Positions 12,150 through 21,223 of a stretch of DNA of 64,000 bases are shown here, piece by piece. Where the stretch lies: positions 248,001 through 312,000 of the forward strand of contig NZ_CP067225.1 in NCBI RefSeq assembly GCF_016617715.1, given 5' to 3'. The position numbers were made by a program, and so were the translations under genes. Under the pieces are notes generated by a model. The model worked only from the letters and a program-made list of their open reading frames with translations, was not told where the DNA came from and did not search any database. Every line of letters begins with the position of its first letter. Position 1 is the stretch's first letter. This stretch comes from Paracoccus sp. MC1862 (GTDB lineage Bacteria; Pseudomonadota; Alphaproteobacteria; Rhodobacterales; Rhodobacteraceae).

Positions 12150-12703
12150 CGCCCGAGGAGATCGCGGACGATGTCGCCCGCCCCCGCGCGCCCGGCTTCA
12201 CGCTGGACCCTTTTCAGGAACTGAACGGCCGGGGTCTGGCCGCGATCCACCGCCTGTATCTGCGCGACCTGTCGGCGGTGGGCGCGCTGATGGGCGACAT
12301 CCGGGCGGGGCTGCGGCAGCCCGGCGAGCTTGCGCCTGCGGTGCGCGGGATGCCGATGGCGCAAAACCTGAGGCTGTTCGGGACGGCCTGCGGGGCATCC
12401 TGCCGGGCGATCACCACGCATCACCAGATCGAGGATTTCCACCTTTACCCGCAGTTGGAAGTGCAGGGGAACGAGGTCCTGAACGCCGTGCTGTTCCGGC
12501 TGCGGCAGGAACATCGCGGGCTTGAGCATCTGATCGAGGTGCTGGCCGAGGCCGCCGATGCGCTGGCCACGGATCCGTCGCCTGCACGGTTCGATGCCTG
12601 CGCCGAGCGCTTTGCCGCGCTCGACCGCGCCGTGCGGTCGCATTTCCGCTACGAGGAAGACGAGATCGGCCCCGCGATTGGCTACTACGGGGTGCGGGTC
12701 TAG
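12146..12703 (+). CDS. Hemerythrin HHE-domain protein
   Basis: Cytoplasmic four-helix bundle of 185 residues. The diiron ligand pattern is visible: THHQIEDFHLYPQLE, LRQEHRGLEHL, and VRSHFRYEEDEIGPAI near the C-terminus. The ATG at 12146 overlaps the permease stop (ATGA), placing it as the last gene of the transporter operon. HHE proteins bind O2 or sense iron or redox state. A role next to amine uptake is not established; amine oxidation consumes oxygen, which is one possible link. The 3' end overlaps the convergent permease gene by four bases. Confidence 0.85.
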   Translation: MTPEEIADDVARPRAPGFTLDPFQELNGRGLAAIHRLYLRDLSAVGALMGDIRAGLRQPGELAPAVRGMPMAQNLRLFGTACGASCRAITTHHQIEDFHLYPQLEVQGNEVLNAVLFRLRQEHRGLEHLIEVLAEAADALATDPSPARFDACAERFAALDRAVRSHFRYEEDEIGPAIGYYGVRV

Positions 12704-13644
12704 GGCAGGATCTCCAGCCAGCCCCAGACCGTCAGGATCGACAGGGCCGTGCCAATGAGCACCGCCGAAGCCGCGCTTCGGATGGCTGTGCCGTAAAGAT
12801 TGGCGAACAGATAGGCGTTCACGCCCGGCGCCATCGTCGCCGTCACCACCGCCGACCGCAGCCCGTCCGTATCCAGCCCGAAGATCATCCCCAGCCCATA
12901 GGTCAGGCCGGGGTGCAGGATCAGCGAGCAGCCGCAGATCAGGGCGATGGACGCCGCGTCCCCTTGGGGCTTGTAGCGCAGCAACACGCCCCCCAAGGCG
13001 AACAGCGCCGCGGGAAGGGCAGAGCGCGCGATCATCTCGACCGCCGCCCAGAAGCCTTCGGGCAGGACCAGCCCGCCTTGCGTCAGCAGGTTCACCGCCA
13101 GCCCGCAAAGGATACCGATGACCAGCGGCGTCCGCACGACCCCGTGCAGTGCCCGCAGGGCGACCCGGCCGGGCGAGACCCCGCTGCCATGGGCGCGCGT
13201 GAACTCCATCACCGTGATCCCCAGCGTGTAAAGCAGGGGCGAGTGCAGTGCGATGATGGTGAAGTTGCCGGCCAGCGACTGCGGACCGTAAGCGCGCTCC
13301 ATGATCGGGATGCCCAGCAGCAGCGAGTTCGAGAACAGGCAGGCGAAGCCGATGGCGACGGCATCCTCGGGCGAGCGGCCGATCACCCGCCACGCGACGA
13401 TCCAGCCGACCAGGAACGAGGTGAACGCGCCAAGGTAGAAGGCCAGCAACAGCCATGGATCGAAGTCGGCCGACAGGTCCAGCGCCGCCATCGAGCTGAA
13501 CAGCAGCACCGGCACCGCGAAGTTCTGGGCATAGCGCTGCAGCCCGTCGACCCCCGCCGGGCTGAACCACCCGCGCCAAGAGACGAGATAGCCCGCGCCG
13601 ATCACCAGGAAGACCGGCAGGATGACGTCGAACAGCGCGCTCAA
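12700..13644 (-). CDS. AEC family permease (auxin/malonate efflux type)
   Basis: Ten-helix inner-membrane transporter of 314 residues, the usual AEC length. It starts VILPVFLVIGAGYLVSWRG and has the family-typical helix-breaking segments ACLFSNSLLLGIPIMERAYG and TATMAPGVNAYLFANLYG. AEC members export or import organic anions such as malonate; the substrate here is unknown. It is the last gene of the reverse operon beginning at dacC, and its start overlaps the MBL gene stop by four bases. Its end overlaps the convergent hemerythrin gene. Confidence 0.85.
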   Translation of the reverse strand: MSALFDVILPVFLVIGAGYLVSWRGWFSPAGVDGLQRYAQNFAVPVLLFSSMAALDLSADFDPWLLLAFYLGAFTSFLVGWIVAWRVIGRSPEDAVAIGFACLFSNSLLLGIPIMERAYGPQSLAGNFTIIALHSPLLYTLGITVMEFTRAHGSGVSPGRVALRALHGVVRTPLVIGILCGLAVNLLTQGGLVLPEGFWAAVEMIARSALPAALFALGGVLLRYKPQGDAASIALICGCSLILHPGLTYGLGMIFGLDTDGLRSAVVTATMAPGVNAYLFANLYGTAIRSAASAVLIGTALSILTVWGWLEILP

Positions 13645-14441
13645 AGCTCGACGACCATCCCGTCATGGGCGGGGATGACGTGATCGGGCGTCTCGGCCAT
13701 CACTGCGTCATGGTCCAGGTCGATGTGCATGTTGGTCAGGATGCCACGCCGGGCGCGTGAGCGCTCGATCCATTCCAGCGCCAGCGCCAGATGCGCGTGG
13801 CTGGGATGGGGCGTGCGGCGCAGGGCGTCGCAGATGAAGACCTCTGCGTCCATGATCGCGGGCCAGGCGTCATCGGGGATCGCCAGCACGTCCGGCAGAT
13901 AGACCAGCGCCGGGGCGTCCTCACCCCCAAAGATGCGAAGTCCCAGCGCGGGAATGCCGTGGTCCACGGTGAAGGGGGTGACATGGATCGGGCCGCCCTC
14001 GCCGTGGATCGTGAAGGGACCGCCGATCAGATGCAGTTCAAGGATCGGAGGATAGGGCGATCCGGGCGGCGTCTCGAAGGCATAGCCGAAGCGGTTCATC
14101 AGCGCCGCAGTGGTGGGCCGGTCGGCCCAGCCCGGCAGGATGGATCGCCGGTTGTGGACGATCTGGCGCAGGTCGTCGATGCCGTGGATGTGGTCGGCAT
14201 GAGGATGGGTCCAGACCACCCCGTCCAGCAGTCCTACGCCCGCGTCCAGCAGTTGCGGCACCATGTCCGGCCCGGTGTCGATCAGCACGCGGGTCGCCCC
14301 CCCGGCGCCCTGCCGTTCGACCAGCAGCGCGCAGCGCCGGCGCCGGTTCCTGGGGTTCGCCGGATCGCAGGCGCCCCAGTTTCCGCCCAGCCTCGGCACG
14401 CCCCCCGACGACCCGCAGCCGAGGATCGTCGCGCGGATCAT
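13641..14441 (-). CDS. MBL-fold metallo-hydrolase, PhnP-like
   Basis: Metallo-beta-lactamase-fold phosphodiesterase-like enzyme of 266 residues. The signature THPHADHIHG supplies the HxHxDH metal ligands. LGCGSSGGVPRLGG at the N-terminus, an FTVDHGIPALGLRI segment and the C-terminal IPAHDGM histidine are typical of the PhnP/YycJ-like group. These cleave cyclic phosphates or other phosphodiesters. No phn genes are nearby. In many Rhodobacterales it follows tatD, as here, overlapping it by four bases, so a housekeeping nucleotide or RNA-related role is likely. Confidence 0.85.
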   Translation of the reverse strand: MIRATILGCGSSGGVPRLGGNWGACDPANPRNRRRRCALLVERQGAGGATRVLIDTGPDMVPQLLDAGVGLLDGVVWTHPHADHIHGIDDLRQIVHNRRSILPGWADRPTTAALMNRFGYAFETPPGSPYPPILELHLIGGPFTIHGEGGPIHVTPFTVDHGIPALGLRIFGGEDAPALVYLPDVLAIPDDAWPAIMDAEVFICDALRRTPHPSHAHLALALEWIERSRARRGILTNMHIDLDHDAVMAETPDHVIPAHDGMVVEL

Positions 14442-15241
14442 GCGGCGGCCTTGGGGAACAGGCGGTCGAAATTGGCGCTGGTGAGCACCGCGAACTCAGG
14501 GAAGGTCATGCCGAAAAGCTCGGCGCCGACGCGGGCGGTATGGGCGACATAGGCCGGTTCGTTGCGCTTGCCGCGATGGGGCGGGGGCGCAAGGAAGGGC
14601 GCGTCGGTTTCCACCAGCACCCGGTCGCGGGGGGCGGCCGCGAAGATCTCGCGGATCTCGGTCGAGCGGGGGAAGGCCGCGATCCCCGACATCGACAGGT
14701 AGAAGCCGAGGTCCAGCGCCGTGCGCGCCAATTGCGGCCCCGAGGTATAGCAGTGCATCACGGCCGAGAACGGCCCCGCCGCGTGCTCGCGGGTCAGGAT
14801 CGCGGCCATGTCGTCGTCTGCATCGCGCGAATGGATGATCAGCGGCAGCCCGGTTTGCCGCGCGGCCTCTATGTGGACTTCCAAGCTTTCGGCCTGAATG
14901 GCGGCGCTGTCGGCGGTATAGTGGTAATCCAGCCCGGTTTCGCCGATGCCGACGAACTTGGGATGCGCGGACAGGACAGCCAGTTCCCCGACGCTGGCAA
15001 GGGGTTCCTCGGCCGCCTGCATCGGGTGGGTGCCGGCGGCGTAGAAGACGCCCTCATGCGCCTCGGCGATGGCGCGGACCTGCGGTTCCAGCCGCAGGCG
15101 GGTGCAGATCGTGACCATGCGGGTGACGCCGGCGGCACGGGCACGGGCAACCAGATCGGTCTGCTGCCCGTCGAAATCGGGAAAGTCCAGGTGGCAGTGG
15201 CTGTCCACCAATGCCGGCGCAAGATTGTCGGTCGGGGTCAT
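14438..15241 (-). CDS. tatD: TatD family metal-dependent deoxyribonuclease
   Basis: TIM-barrel amidohydrolase-fold DNase of 267 residues. Metal ligands are visible: DSHCHLDF at the N-terminus, IGETGLDYHY, LIIHSRDADDD, HCYTSGP and VETDAPFLAP. TatD enzymes trim 3' DNA ends or process oligonucleotides in the cytoplasm. The ATG at 15241 is preferred over one 11 codons upstream because GAGGATGA lies just before it and the upstream start would overlap holB. It sits four bases after the holB stop, so the pair is co-translated. Confidence 0.92.
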   Translation of the reverse strand: MTPTDNLAPALVDSHCHLDFPDFDGQQTDLVARARAAGVTRMVTICTRLRLEPQVRAIAEAHEGVFYAAGTHPMQAAEEPLASVGELAVLSAHPKFVGIGETGLDYHYTADSAAIQAESLEVHIEAARQTGLPLIIHSRDADDDMAAILTREHAAGPFSAVMHCYTSGPQLARTALDLGFYLSMSGIAAFPRSTEIREIFAAAPRDRVLVETDAPFLAPPPHRGKRNEPAYVAHTARVGAELFGMTFPEFAVLTSANFDRLFPKAAA

Positions 15242-15245
15242 CGCG

Positions 15246-16349
15246 TCATCCTCGGCCCCGCGCCTCGGTGGCACCGGGGGCCTGCGCCAGGGTCAGGAGC
15301 ATATCCATCACCAGCGCCACAGGGTCAAGGTTGACCGCCCGCCCGGCGCGGGCGCGCGCCGAAAGTTCGGCCTGCGCAGAGGCCCAGTGCCGGGCGGCGC
15401 GGTCGTCGGGCGAGATGCGGGCCAGCACCGCGCTTTCCCCCTCGGCCGCCTCGGGCAGTTGCGCGCCCATCAGCCCGGTGCGCGCCGCGCGGGAAAGAAA
15501 GCGGTCGAGCAGTGTCATGGTCAGGTCAAAGGGATCGCCCCCGGCGCCCGGACGGCCCGCCGCGTCCTGCGCGAAGGCAGCGGCGGCCTGCCGGTCCATC
15601 TCGGGCCGGGCAAACAGCGCGACGAGATCGGCATAGCGGTCCAGCCCGTCCTGGCCCGAAAGCCGCAGCGCCTCGCCGACCGAACCGCCTGCCAGCGCCC
15701 CCAGTCGCGCCGGATTGCCCGCCACCTCAAGCGGCGCGAGCGCCGTCGCCATGTCCTCGGGCGACAGCGGCATCAGCCGCAACTCGCGGCAGCGCGAGCG
15801 GATCGTCGGCAGAAGCCGCGCGGGCTGGTGCGCGACCAGCAGCAGGACCGCGCCCGCGGGCGGCTCTTCCAGCATTTTCAGCACGGCGTTGGCGGCGGCG
15901 GTGTTCATGTCGTCGGCGGCGTCGATGATGGCGACGCGGCGGCCGCCCTCGGCCGCGCTCATGTGGAAGAAGGACAGCAGCTTGCGGATATCCTCGACCA
16001 CGATCTCGGCCCGCAGGCGGCCCTTGTCGTCGAGAGAGCGGCGGACCAGATGCAGGCGCGGCTCGGACAGGGCGCGCAGGCGGCGGGCGACGGGGTGATC
16101 CTCGGGCACCGACAGGTCGGGCGAGCCTGTTCCGGCCAGAAGCCAGCGGGCGATGATCCAGGCCAGCGTCGCCTTGCCGGTGCCGCGGGGGCCGGTGATG
16201 AGCCAGCCATGATGCATCCGGCCCGAGGCAGCGGCGGTCTGGAAGGCGGCAAGGGCTGGGTCCTGACCGACCAGCCGGCGCGTCTCGCGCGGGTGCGGCG
16301 CGCCGGGAACGCGGTCGGATTCGACCGGTATATCGGGATCGTCGCTCAT
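15246..16349 (-). CDS. holB: DNA polymerase III subunit delta'
   Basis: Clamp-loader subunit of 367 residues. An AAA+ domain carries a Walker A-like GPRGTGKATLAW and the segment MLEEPPAGAVLLLVAHQPAR followed by LPTIRSRCRELRL, the SRC motif of clamp loaders. The C-terminal half is a helical collar domain. Its ATG overlaps the tmk stop (ATGA), a neighbour arrangement conserved in many bacteria. The zinc-module cysteines common in delta' are not evident. Confidence 0.93.
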   Translation of the reverse strand: MSDDPDIPVESDRVPGAPHPRETRRLVGQDPALAAFQTAAASGRMHHGWLITGPRGTGKATLAWIIARWLLAGTGSPDLSVPEDHPVARRLRALSEPRLHLVRRSLDDKGRLRAEIVVEDIRKLLSFFHMSAAEGGRRVAIIDAADDMNTAAANAVLKMLEEPPAGAVLLLVAHQPARLLPTIRSRCRELRLMPLSPEDMATALAPLEVAGNPARLGALAGGSVGEALRLSGQDGLDRYADLVALFARPEMDRQAAAAFAQDAAGRPGAGGDPFDLTMTLLDRFLSRAARTGLMGAQLPEAAEGESAVLARISPDDRAARHWASAQAELSARARAGRAVNLDPVALVMDMLLTLAQAPGATEARGRG

Positions 16350-17095
16350 GTCGCGGCCCTGACGCGGGCGGCCACGGTTTCGGCCGGGCCGCTGCCGTCA
16401 ATCAGCCGGACGCGGTTGGGATGGGCGCGGGCGAGATCTTGGAAGCCTTGGCGCAGCGCGGTCTGGAAGCCGAGGCCCATGGCCTCGAAGCGGTCCTCGG
16501 CGGCAAGATCCGCAACCGGAGGGAGCGAGGGATCAGGTTGCCGGTCTGCAACCGCAGGCGTGACGGTCCCGGCAGGGACCGGCGATTCGACATCCTTGGC
16601 CAAAGGGGGCGGCGAGGCCCAAGCGGGATCATGGGCAATGGGGAAGGGTGAGGCGGGCATCCGGCCTGTCGCCCTTGCGAGCGCCTCGGCGGGGTCGAGG
16701 TCGATCACGAAGGTCCGGTCCGGCTCGATCCCGATCAGCAGGCGATGCAGGTCCTCGACAGCTTGCGCCAGATCGGCGCGGGCGACGCCCTGATAGACCC
16801 GGGTGGAATCCGCGAAACGGTCGGTCACCACCCAGGCGCCGCGATCCAGCGCGGGAAGGATGGTGCGTTCCAGGTGGTCGCGGCGGGCGGCGGTGAACAG
16901 CAGAAGCTCGGTTTCCGGCGACCAGCGGTCGGCGCGGCCCTCGACCAGCAGGCGGCGGATCTGTTCCGCCCCCGGCGAGCCGCCCGGCTCGCGGGTCAGC
17001 ACGACCTCGCGGCCCTCGGCCTGCAGGCTTTCGGCCAGCCGCCGCGCCTGGGTGGACTTGCCCGACCCGTCGATGCCTTCGAAGCTGATGAACAC
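16346..17095 (-). CDS. tmk: Thymidylate kinase with a proline-rich insertion
   Basis: Phosphorylates dTMP to dTDP. The P-loop is FEGIDGSGKSTQ (residues 5-16), with LTREPGG, a DR(F/Y) substrate motif VVTDRFADSTRVYQG and the LID region EDRFEAMGLGFQ. At 249 residues it is about 40 longer than usual. The excess is a Pro/Ala/Asp-rich segment (about residues 165-205) inserted between the VIDLDPAEALARA strand and the LID, where other members have only a short linker. The fold should tolerate it as a surface loop. It lies 12 bases after dacC and overlaps holB. Confidence 0.92.
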   Translation of the reverse strand: MFISFEGIDGSGKSTQARRLAESLQAEGREVVLTREPGGSPGAEQIRRLLVEGRADRWSPETELLLFTAARRDHLERTILPALDRGAWVVTDRFADSTRVYQGVARADLAQAVEDLHRLLIGIEPDRTFVIDLDPAEALARATGRMPASPFPIAHDPAWASPPPLAKDVESPVPAGTVTPAVADRQPDPSLPPVADLAAEDRFEAMGLGFQTALRQGFQDLARAHPNRVRLIDGSGPAETVAARVRAAT

Positions 17096-17107
17096 CGTGG
17101 CGCCGTC

Positions 17108-18274
17108 TCAGCCGCCGACAGCGGCCACGGCGCGCTCGCCCAGCCGGAAGGCGGCGTTCTGCAGCCGCCCGACAAAGCCCGCGCGGGCCACCTCGGTCGC
17201 GGCAACCAGCGGCAGGCGGGATTCGACCGAGCCAGGCACGGATACAACCAGATCGCCCACCCGCTGACCGGCGGCGATCGGCGCCTCGATGGGGCCGTCA
17301 AAGACGGCTTCCGCGGTCACGCCCAAGGCCGCGCCCGCGGGGATCAGCACGTTCACGCCCTCGGGCGCGGTCAGGGCGACGCGGCGTGACTGACCCAGCC
17401 AGACCGGCGCCCAGGCGACGGTTTCGCCCTTAGGTATCACTGTCTTCATGGTGAACTGCCGGAAGGCCCAGTTGACGATCCGTTCCGATTCCTCGGCCCG
17501 CGCGCGTTCCGAGGGCAGGCCATTGACCACGAAGATCACCCGCCGCCCGTCCTGCACCGCCGAGCCGACAAGGCCGTAGCCCGCCTCTTGCGTATGCCCG
17601 GTCTTCAGCCCGTCCGCGCCGATGCCAAGCCCGAGGATCGGGTTGCGGTTGCGGGCATTGGCCGGGGCGCGGCCGTCATACTCGAAGCTGTTCAGGGCGA
17701 AGTTCCTGTAAAGCTCGGGGAAGTCCTCGACCAGATGCTGGGCGAGCTTGCCCAGGTCGCTGGCCGACATGACATGCCCCGGCGCAGGCCAGCCCGAGGA
17801 ATTGACAAGATGCGTATCCTGCAGGCCGAGTTCCTGCGCCCGGGCGTTCATCTCGCGCGCAAAGGCCTCCTCGGTTCCCGCCAGCCCTTCGGCCACCACG
17901 ACGCAGGCGTCGTTGCCCGACAGCACGATGATGCCCTTGATGAGTTCATCCACCGTGGGCCGGTCGAGTTCGTTCAGGAACATCGTCGAGCCGCCCATCT
18001 GCCGCGCCTTGGTCGAGACGGGAAAGCGCGTGTCCAGCGTCACGCGGCCCTGATCCAGCGCCTCGAACAGCATGTAGACGGTCATCAGCTTGGACATCGA
18101 GGCGGGCGGCATCGGCTCATGCGCGTTCTTTTCCATCAGCACGCTGCCGGTCGCGACGTCATAGACCCAGGCGGACTGGGCATTGGTGTCAAAGGATTGC
18201 GCCGCCACCCCGAGCGGGCCGAGGACGACCGCCGCAACGATTCCGGCGAGAACACGGGACCAGAGCGCGCGCAT
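17108..18274 (-). CDS. dacC: D-alanyl-D-alanine carboxypeptidase (PBP5/6 type)
   Basis: Periplasmic low-molecular-weight penicillin-binding protein that removes the terminal D-Ala from peptidoglycan stem peptides. From the ATG at 18274 (with GGAAAGGA upstream; an ATG nine codons earlier lacks one) it is 388 residues. A Sec signal ends near VAAQS. The catalytic motifs are SMSK (Ser59-Lys62), SGND (SxN) and KTGHT (KTG). A C-terminal beta domain follows (about 285-370), but no clear amphipathic membrane anchor is seen. It is the first gene of the reverse operon dacC-tmk-holB-tatD-MBL-AEC. Confidence 0.92.
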   Translation of the reverse strand: MRALWSRVLAGIVAAVVLGPLGVAAQSFDTNAQSAWVYDVATGSVLMEKNAHEPMPPASMSKLMTVYMLFEALDQGRVTLDTRFPVSTKARQMGGSTMFLNELDRPTVDELIKGIIVLSGNDACVVVAEGLAGTEEAFAREMNARAQELGLQDTHLVNSSGWPAPGHVMSASDLGKLAQHLVEDFPELYRNFALNSFEYDGRAPANARNRNPILGLGIGADGLKTGHTQEAGYGLVGSAVQDGRRVIFVVNGLPSERARAEESERIVNWAFRQFTMKTVIPKGETVAWAPVWLGQSRRVALTAPEGVNVLIPAGAALGVTAEAVFDGPIEAPIAAGQRVGDLVVSVPGSVESRLPLVAATEVARAGFVGRLQNAAFRLGERAVAAVGG

Positions 18275-18478
18275 GAGGTTTCCTTTCCCAGTTTCGGCCA
18301 AGCGTTAGCCCAGCCGGTTCCGCCCCGCAACGTTGCCCGTCCCCGCAGTCATTGCATCCAGAGATAAAGATTTGCTGAATGCCGTTCGCACGGGAAGCGC
18401 GCAGACCAGCCCGACCGACCGCCACCCTCTGCCGCGACAGAACAGCCGCCATCGGCCTGCGAGGAGGCCTCAACGTGA

Positions 18479-18502
18479 AAAACGCGCCGGTGGCGCGTTT
18501 TC
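18479..18502 (-). terminator. Terminator after the DEAD-box helicase gene
   Basis: An AAAACGCGCC / GGCGCGTTTT hairpin with a 3-base loop and T-run on the minus strand, 23 bases after the helicase stop. The mirrored A-run would let it act in both directions. Confidence 0.8.
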
Positions 18503-18524
18503 CAGATGGTTCTCAGAGCCGTAA

Positions 18525-19946
18525 TCAGCCGTCGCGCTGCTGTGATTTTGGTGCGCGCGAGGGGCGGCGGGCGGGACGCTTGTGCTGGCCCTCGGGGCGG
18601 CCCGGCCGGGCAGGGCGGCCCGAAGGGCGCGGCGCGGCGGGGATGCCGACCGGCGGCTCGCCCCCGATTACCGGGATTGCGGCCTTCATCGCCTTTTCGA
18701 TCGCCCGCAGTTCCCCTGCCTCGGCCGGGGCGCAGAAAGCCACGGCGCGGCCATCGCGTCCCGCCCGCGCGGTGCGGCCGATGCGGTGGACATAGTTTTC
18801 CGGCACGTTCGGCAGGTCGTAGTTGTAGATATGCGCCACCTGCGGGATGTCGAGCCCGCGCGCCGCCACGTCGGTCGCCACCAGCACCTGCGTCTCGCCG
18901 GCCCGGAACGAGGCCAAGGCGCGTTCCCGCTGGCCCTGGCTCTTGTTGCCGTGGATGGCGGCCACCTTGAAGCCCCACTTCTCCAGCAGCTTGGCCAGCT
19001 TTTCGGACCCGTGCTTGGTGCGTCCGAAGACGATGGCAAGCTCGCCCGGATACTTCGACAGGTATTCGGCCAGCAGCTCCGCCTTGTCGCCCTGGTTCAC
19101 GAAATGCACGCCCTGGTCGATCTTTTCGGCCGGCTTGCCCGGCGGGTCCACCGCCACCCGGACCGGATCGGTCAGGTAGCTTTCGGCCAGTTCCTCCATC
19201 AGCTTGGGCATGGTGGCGGAAAACAGCATCGTCTGGCGGTCGCGCGGCAGCAGCTTGGCGATGCGGCGCAGCGCGTGGATGAAGCCGATGTCGAGCATCT
19301 GGTCGGCCTCGTCCAGCACCAGATAGCGGGTCTGATCGAAGCGGACGGCCTTGCGCTCGATCAGGTCGATCAGGCGGCCGGGCGTCGCGATCAGCACATC
19401 GACGCCGCGCGACAGGCGGTCGATCTGCACGTTGATCGAGGCGCCGCCGACCACGCGGAAGGCGCGGATGCCGGTGCCGCGGGCAAAGCCCTCGACGTTC
19501 TGGGCGATCTGGGTCGCGAGTTCCCGCGTGGGGGCCAGGATCAGCGCCTTGCAGCTGTGCGGCTCGGCCCGCTCGCCCTTGATGACAAGGCGGGACAGCA
19601 TCGGCAGGCTGAAGGCCGCCGTCTTGCCGGTGCCGGTCTGGGCGAGGCCCAGCAGGTCGCGGCCCGCGACCAGCGCCGGGATCGCCTCGGTCTGAATCGG
19701 GGTGGGTTCGTTCAGGCCCAGTTCCGGCAGGTTGATCGCCACGCGTGCGTCGATGCCCATGCGGGTGAAGGGCGTGTCCATGTCCGGGATGGCGCGACGG
19801 ATGAAGGGCTCGGGTTCGGTGCGGGCCTTCTTGGCGCGGCCGGGACCGCGGCGGGCGTCGAAGCCGGCCGAGCGCGGCTTGTCGTGGTCGCGCTGGTTGC
19901 GGTCGGTCCGGGCGCGTGCCGGACGGGTGGTGGTGGTGTCTGTCAT
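18525..19946 (-). CDS. DEAD-box ATP-dependent RNA helicase, RhlE-like
   Basis: Unwinds RNA duplexes in ribosome assembly and RNA decay. Motifs appear in order: Q motif (PTPIQTEAIP), I AQTGTGKT, Ia PTRELATQ, II DEAD in LVLDEADQML, III SAT, IV IVFGRTK, V ATDVAARGLDIP and VI HRIGRTARAGR. The ATG at 19946 is chosen over an earlier in-frame one because AAGGAC precedes it and translation then begins MTDTTTTRPARARTDRNQ. At 473 residues it has basic low-complexity N- and C-terminal tails (Arg/Pro/Gln-rich) that probably bind RNA. It is a single gene with its own terminator. Confidence 0.93.
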   Translation of the reverse strand: MTDTTTTRPARARTDRNQRDHDKPRSAGFDARRGPGRAKKARTEPEPFIRRAIPDMDTPFTRMGIDARVAINLPELGLNEPTPIQTEAIPALVAGRDLLGLAQTGTGKTAAFSLPMLSRLVIKGERAEPHSCKALILAPTRELATQIAQNVEGFARGTGIRAFRVVGGASINVQIDRLSRGVDVLIATPGRLIDLIERKAVRFDQTRYLVLDEADQMLDIGFIHALRRIAKLLPRDRQTMLFSATMPKLMEELAESYLTDPVRVAVDPPGKPAEKIDQGVHFVNQGDKAELLAEYLSKYPGELAIVFGRTKHGSEKLAKLLEKWGFKVAAIHGNKSQGQRERALASFRAGETQVLVATDVAARGLDIPQVAHIYNYDLPNVPENYVHRIGRTARAGRDGRAVAFCAPAEAGELRAIEKAMKAAIPVIGGEPPVGIPAAPRPSGRPARPGRPEGQHKRPARRPSRAPKSQQRDG

Positions 19947-20316
19947 CTCATGTCCTTGGTCGCCGTCCCTCGTACCGGGACGCGCGGAAGGCCGCGGCAC
20001 GGGGCTGCGGCAGGCAGGGGCGCGGGTCAGATACGAAACCCGCCGGCAACCCTGCGTGACATGGGGAACCAGTCTGATCGTCGGCCCTGGCGGGAACAGG
20101 ATGCCCTGCGGCTGCTCACGCGGCAGCGGGTGGCGACCGGGACAACATGGCCAGTCTGGGGGAAAAGTCAAGGACAGAGGGTTGCCGCTGCCGAAAACGT
20201 GGCGGAAAACAGGCAGGCGGTCGACCGGTTGATTGCGGCTTCCGCCAGCTTCGTCAGAATCCCTTGAGTTCCGGATTCCTCGGCCGGCGTCTGGTCCGGC
20301 AACCGCGCAGCATCAT
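19947..20316. other. Gene-free stretch upstream of the helicase
   Basis: About 370 bases holding the helicase leader and the decayed 3' side of a GcvT-like gene. I see no convincing gene or strong hairpin. Long 5' leaders are common for DEAD-box helicase genes, often cold-responsive, but no element can be named here. Confidence 0.4.
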
Positions 20317-20885
20317 TCAGGCATAGCGGGCAATCCCGTTGCCGTCGATGTTGTCGGTCATCACCAGCGTGCAGAGCATCGCCGGCTGGTGGTCCCGCGC
20401 GGCATATTCCAGATGCTTCGCCTTGCCGCGGAAATCTGCCTCTTTCACCTTCGGCCGGGCAAGGCTCGCCTCGAACAGGTTGTATTCCGTCCGCAGGTCG
20501 GCGTTCTGCAGCCGCAGGCTTTTCTCCATCCGGCGCGAGTTGGCGTAGGTCTCGATCCCCACCGCGATGGCGCCGGTCGAGCGCAGGGCGTCCCAGACGG
20601 CCAGCCCGTCCTCGTAGGCCATGTGCAGTTCCCACCCCCGTTCCCCGACATAGGAGATGCGGAAGGCCGTGACCTCGCGCCCCGCGATCCTGATCGGGCG
20701 GAGGGCGGCGAAGGGGAAGGCCTCGGGTTCCAGCGCGGCGGGGTCTTCCACCACAGTTTGAAGCTTGGCGCGAGCCTCCGGCCCCCAGAAGCCGATGGTG
20801 ATGCGGTCCTCGGTCGCGTCCGTCAGGGTGACGTCCAGCTCCCGGTCCTGCGCCACGCGGCGCATGTAGGTCAGGTCGCGCGGAC
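20317..20885 (-). pseudogene. Fragment of a GcvT-domain dehydrogenase (dimethylglycine/sarcosine type)
   Basis: About 190 residues resemble the folate-binding GcvT module at the C-terminus of FAD-dependent dimethylglycine or sarcosine dehydrogenases: TLTDATEDRITIGFWGPEAR, the SYVGERGWELH motif and an YANSRRMEKSLR segment. The roughly 400-residue FAD domain that normally precedes it is absent, and the C-terminus stops short of the usual GcvT end. Both ends are missing and the 5' end abuts IS3 debris, so it is a remnant left by IS activity. Confidence 0.7.
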
Positions 20886-21011
20886 CGGCATCTGACAAAG
20901 CTCAGTAGCAGACCAGGAATGGACCGAAGCCGAGACTAAAGAGGCCTAAATCCTGGAGTCCCGAGCAGCCGAAATCTTGACACGGCAAAAAGATCCGCCT
21001 CCTGTCCTGAG

Positions 21012-21132
21012 GAACCCTATGGAGTGAACCCCTGAGGCTGGACCACATCGCGCCATCCGAACTAAGCCGCCTTTCGGGCGAACAGGCTTTCGAATTCCTC
21101 GGGGGTGCGGTAGCCGAGGGGTTCACTCCAAA
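21012..21132 (-). mobile_element. IS3-family remnant (3' end of transposase orfB)
   Basis: On the minus strand 21121-21063 encodes LGYRTPEEFESLFARKAA and a stop, the characteristic C-terminus of an IS3-family integrase-core transposase. The sequence TGGAGTGAACCCC at 21019 and its inverse at the other edge may mark element ends. Nothing upstream of this tail survives. Confidence 0.6.
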
Positions 21133-21161
21133 CTCGGGTCAGTTCCAGGTGGAAATCAACA
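21133..21161 (+). repeat. Solo IS21-type end
   Basis: 29 bases nearly identical (2 differences) to the right end of the complete IS21 element at 24491-24519, in the same orientation. No IS21 genes adjoin it. It marks a former second copy, so the toxin-antitoxin pair lay between two IS21 elements. Confidence 0.65.
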
Positions 21162-21223
21162 TCCTCGACAACTCACGAGCGAGAAGGGGTTGCCGTACAT
21201 ACGGAAATCCCGTATATTCGTAA

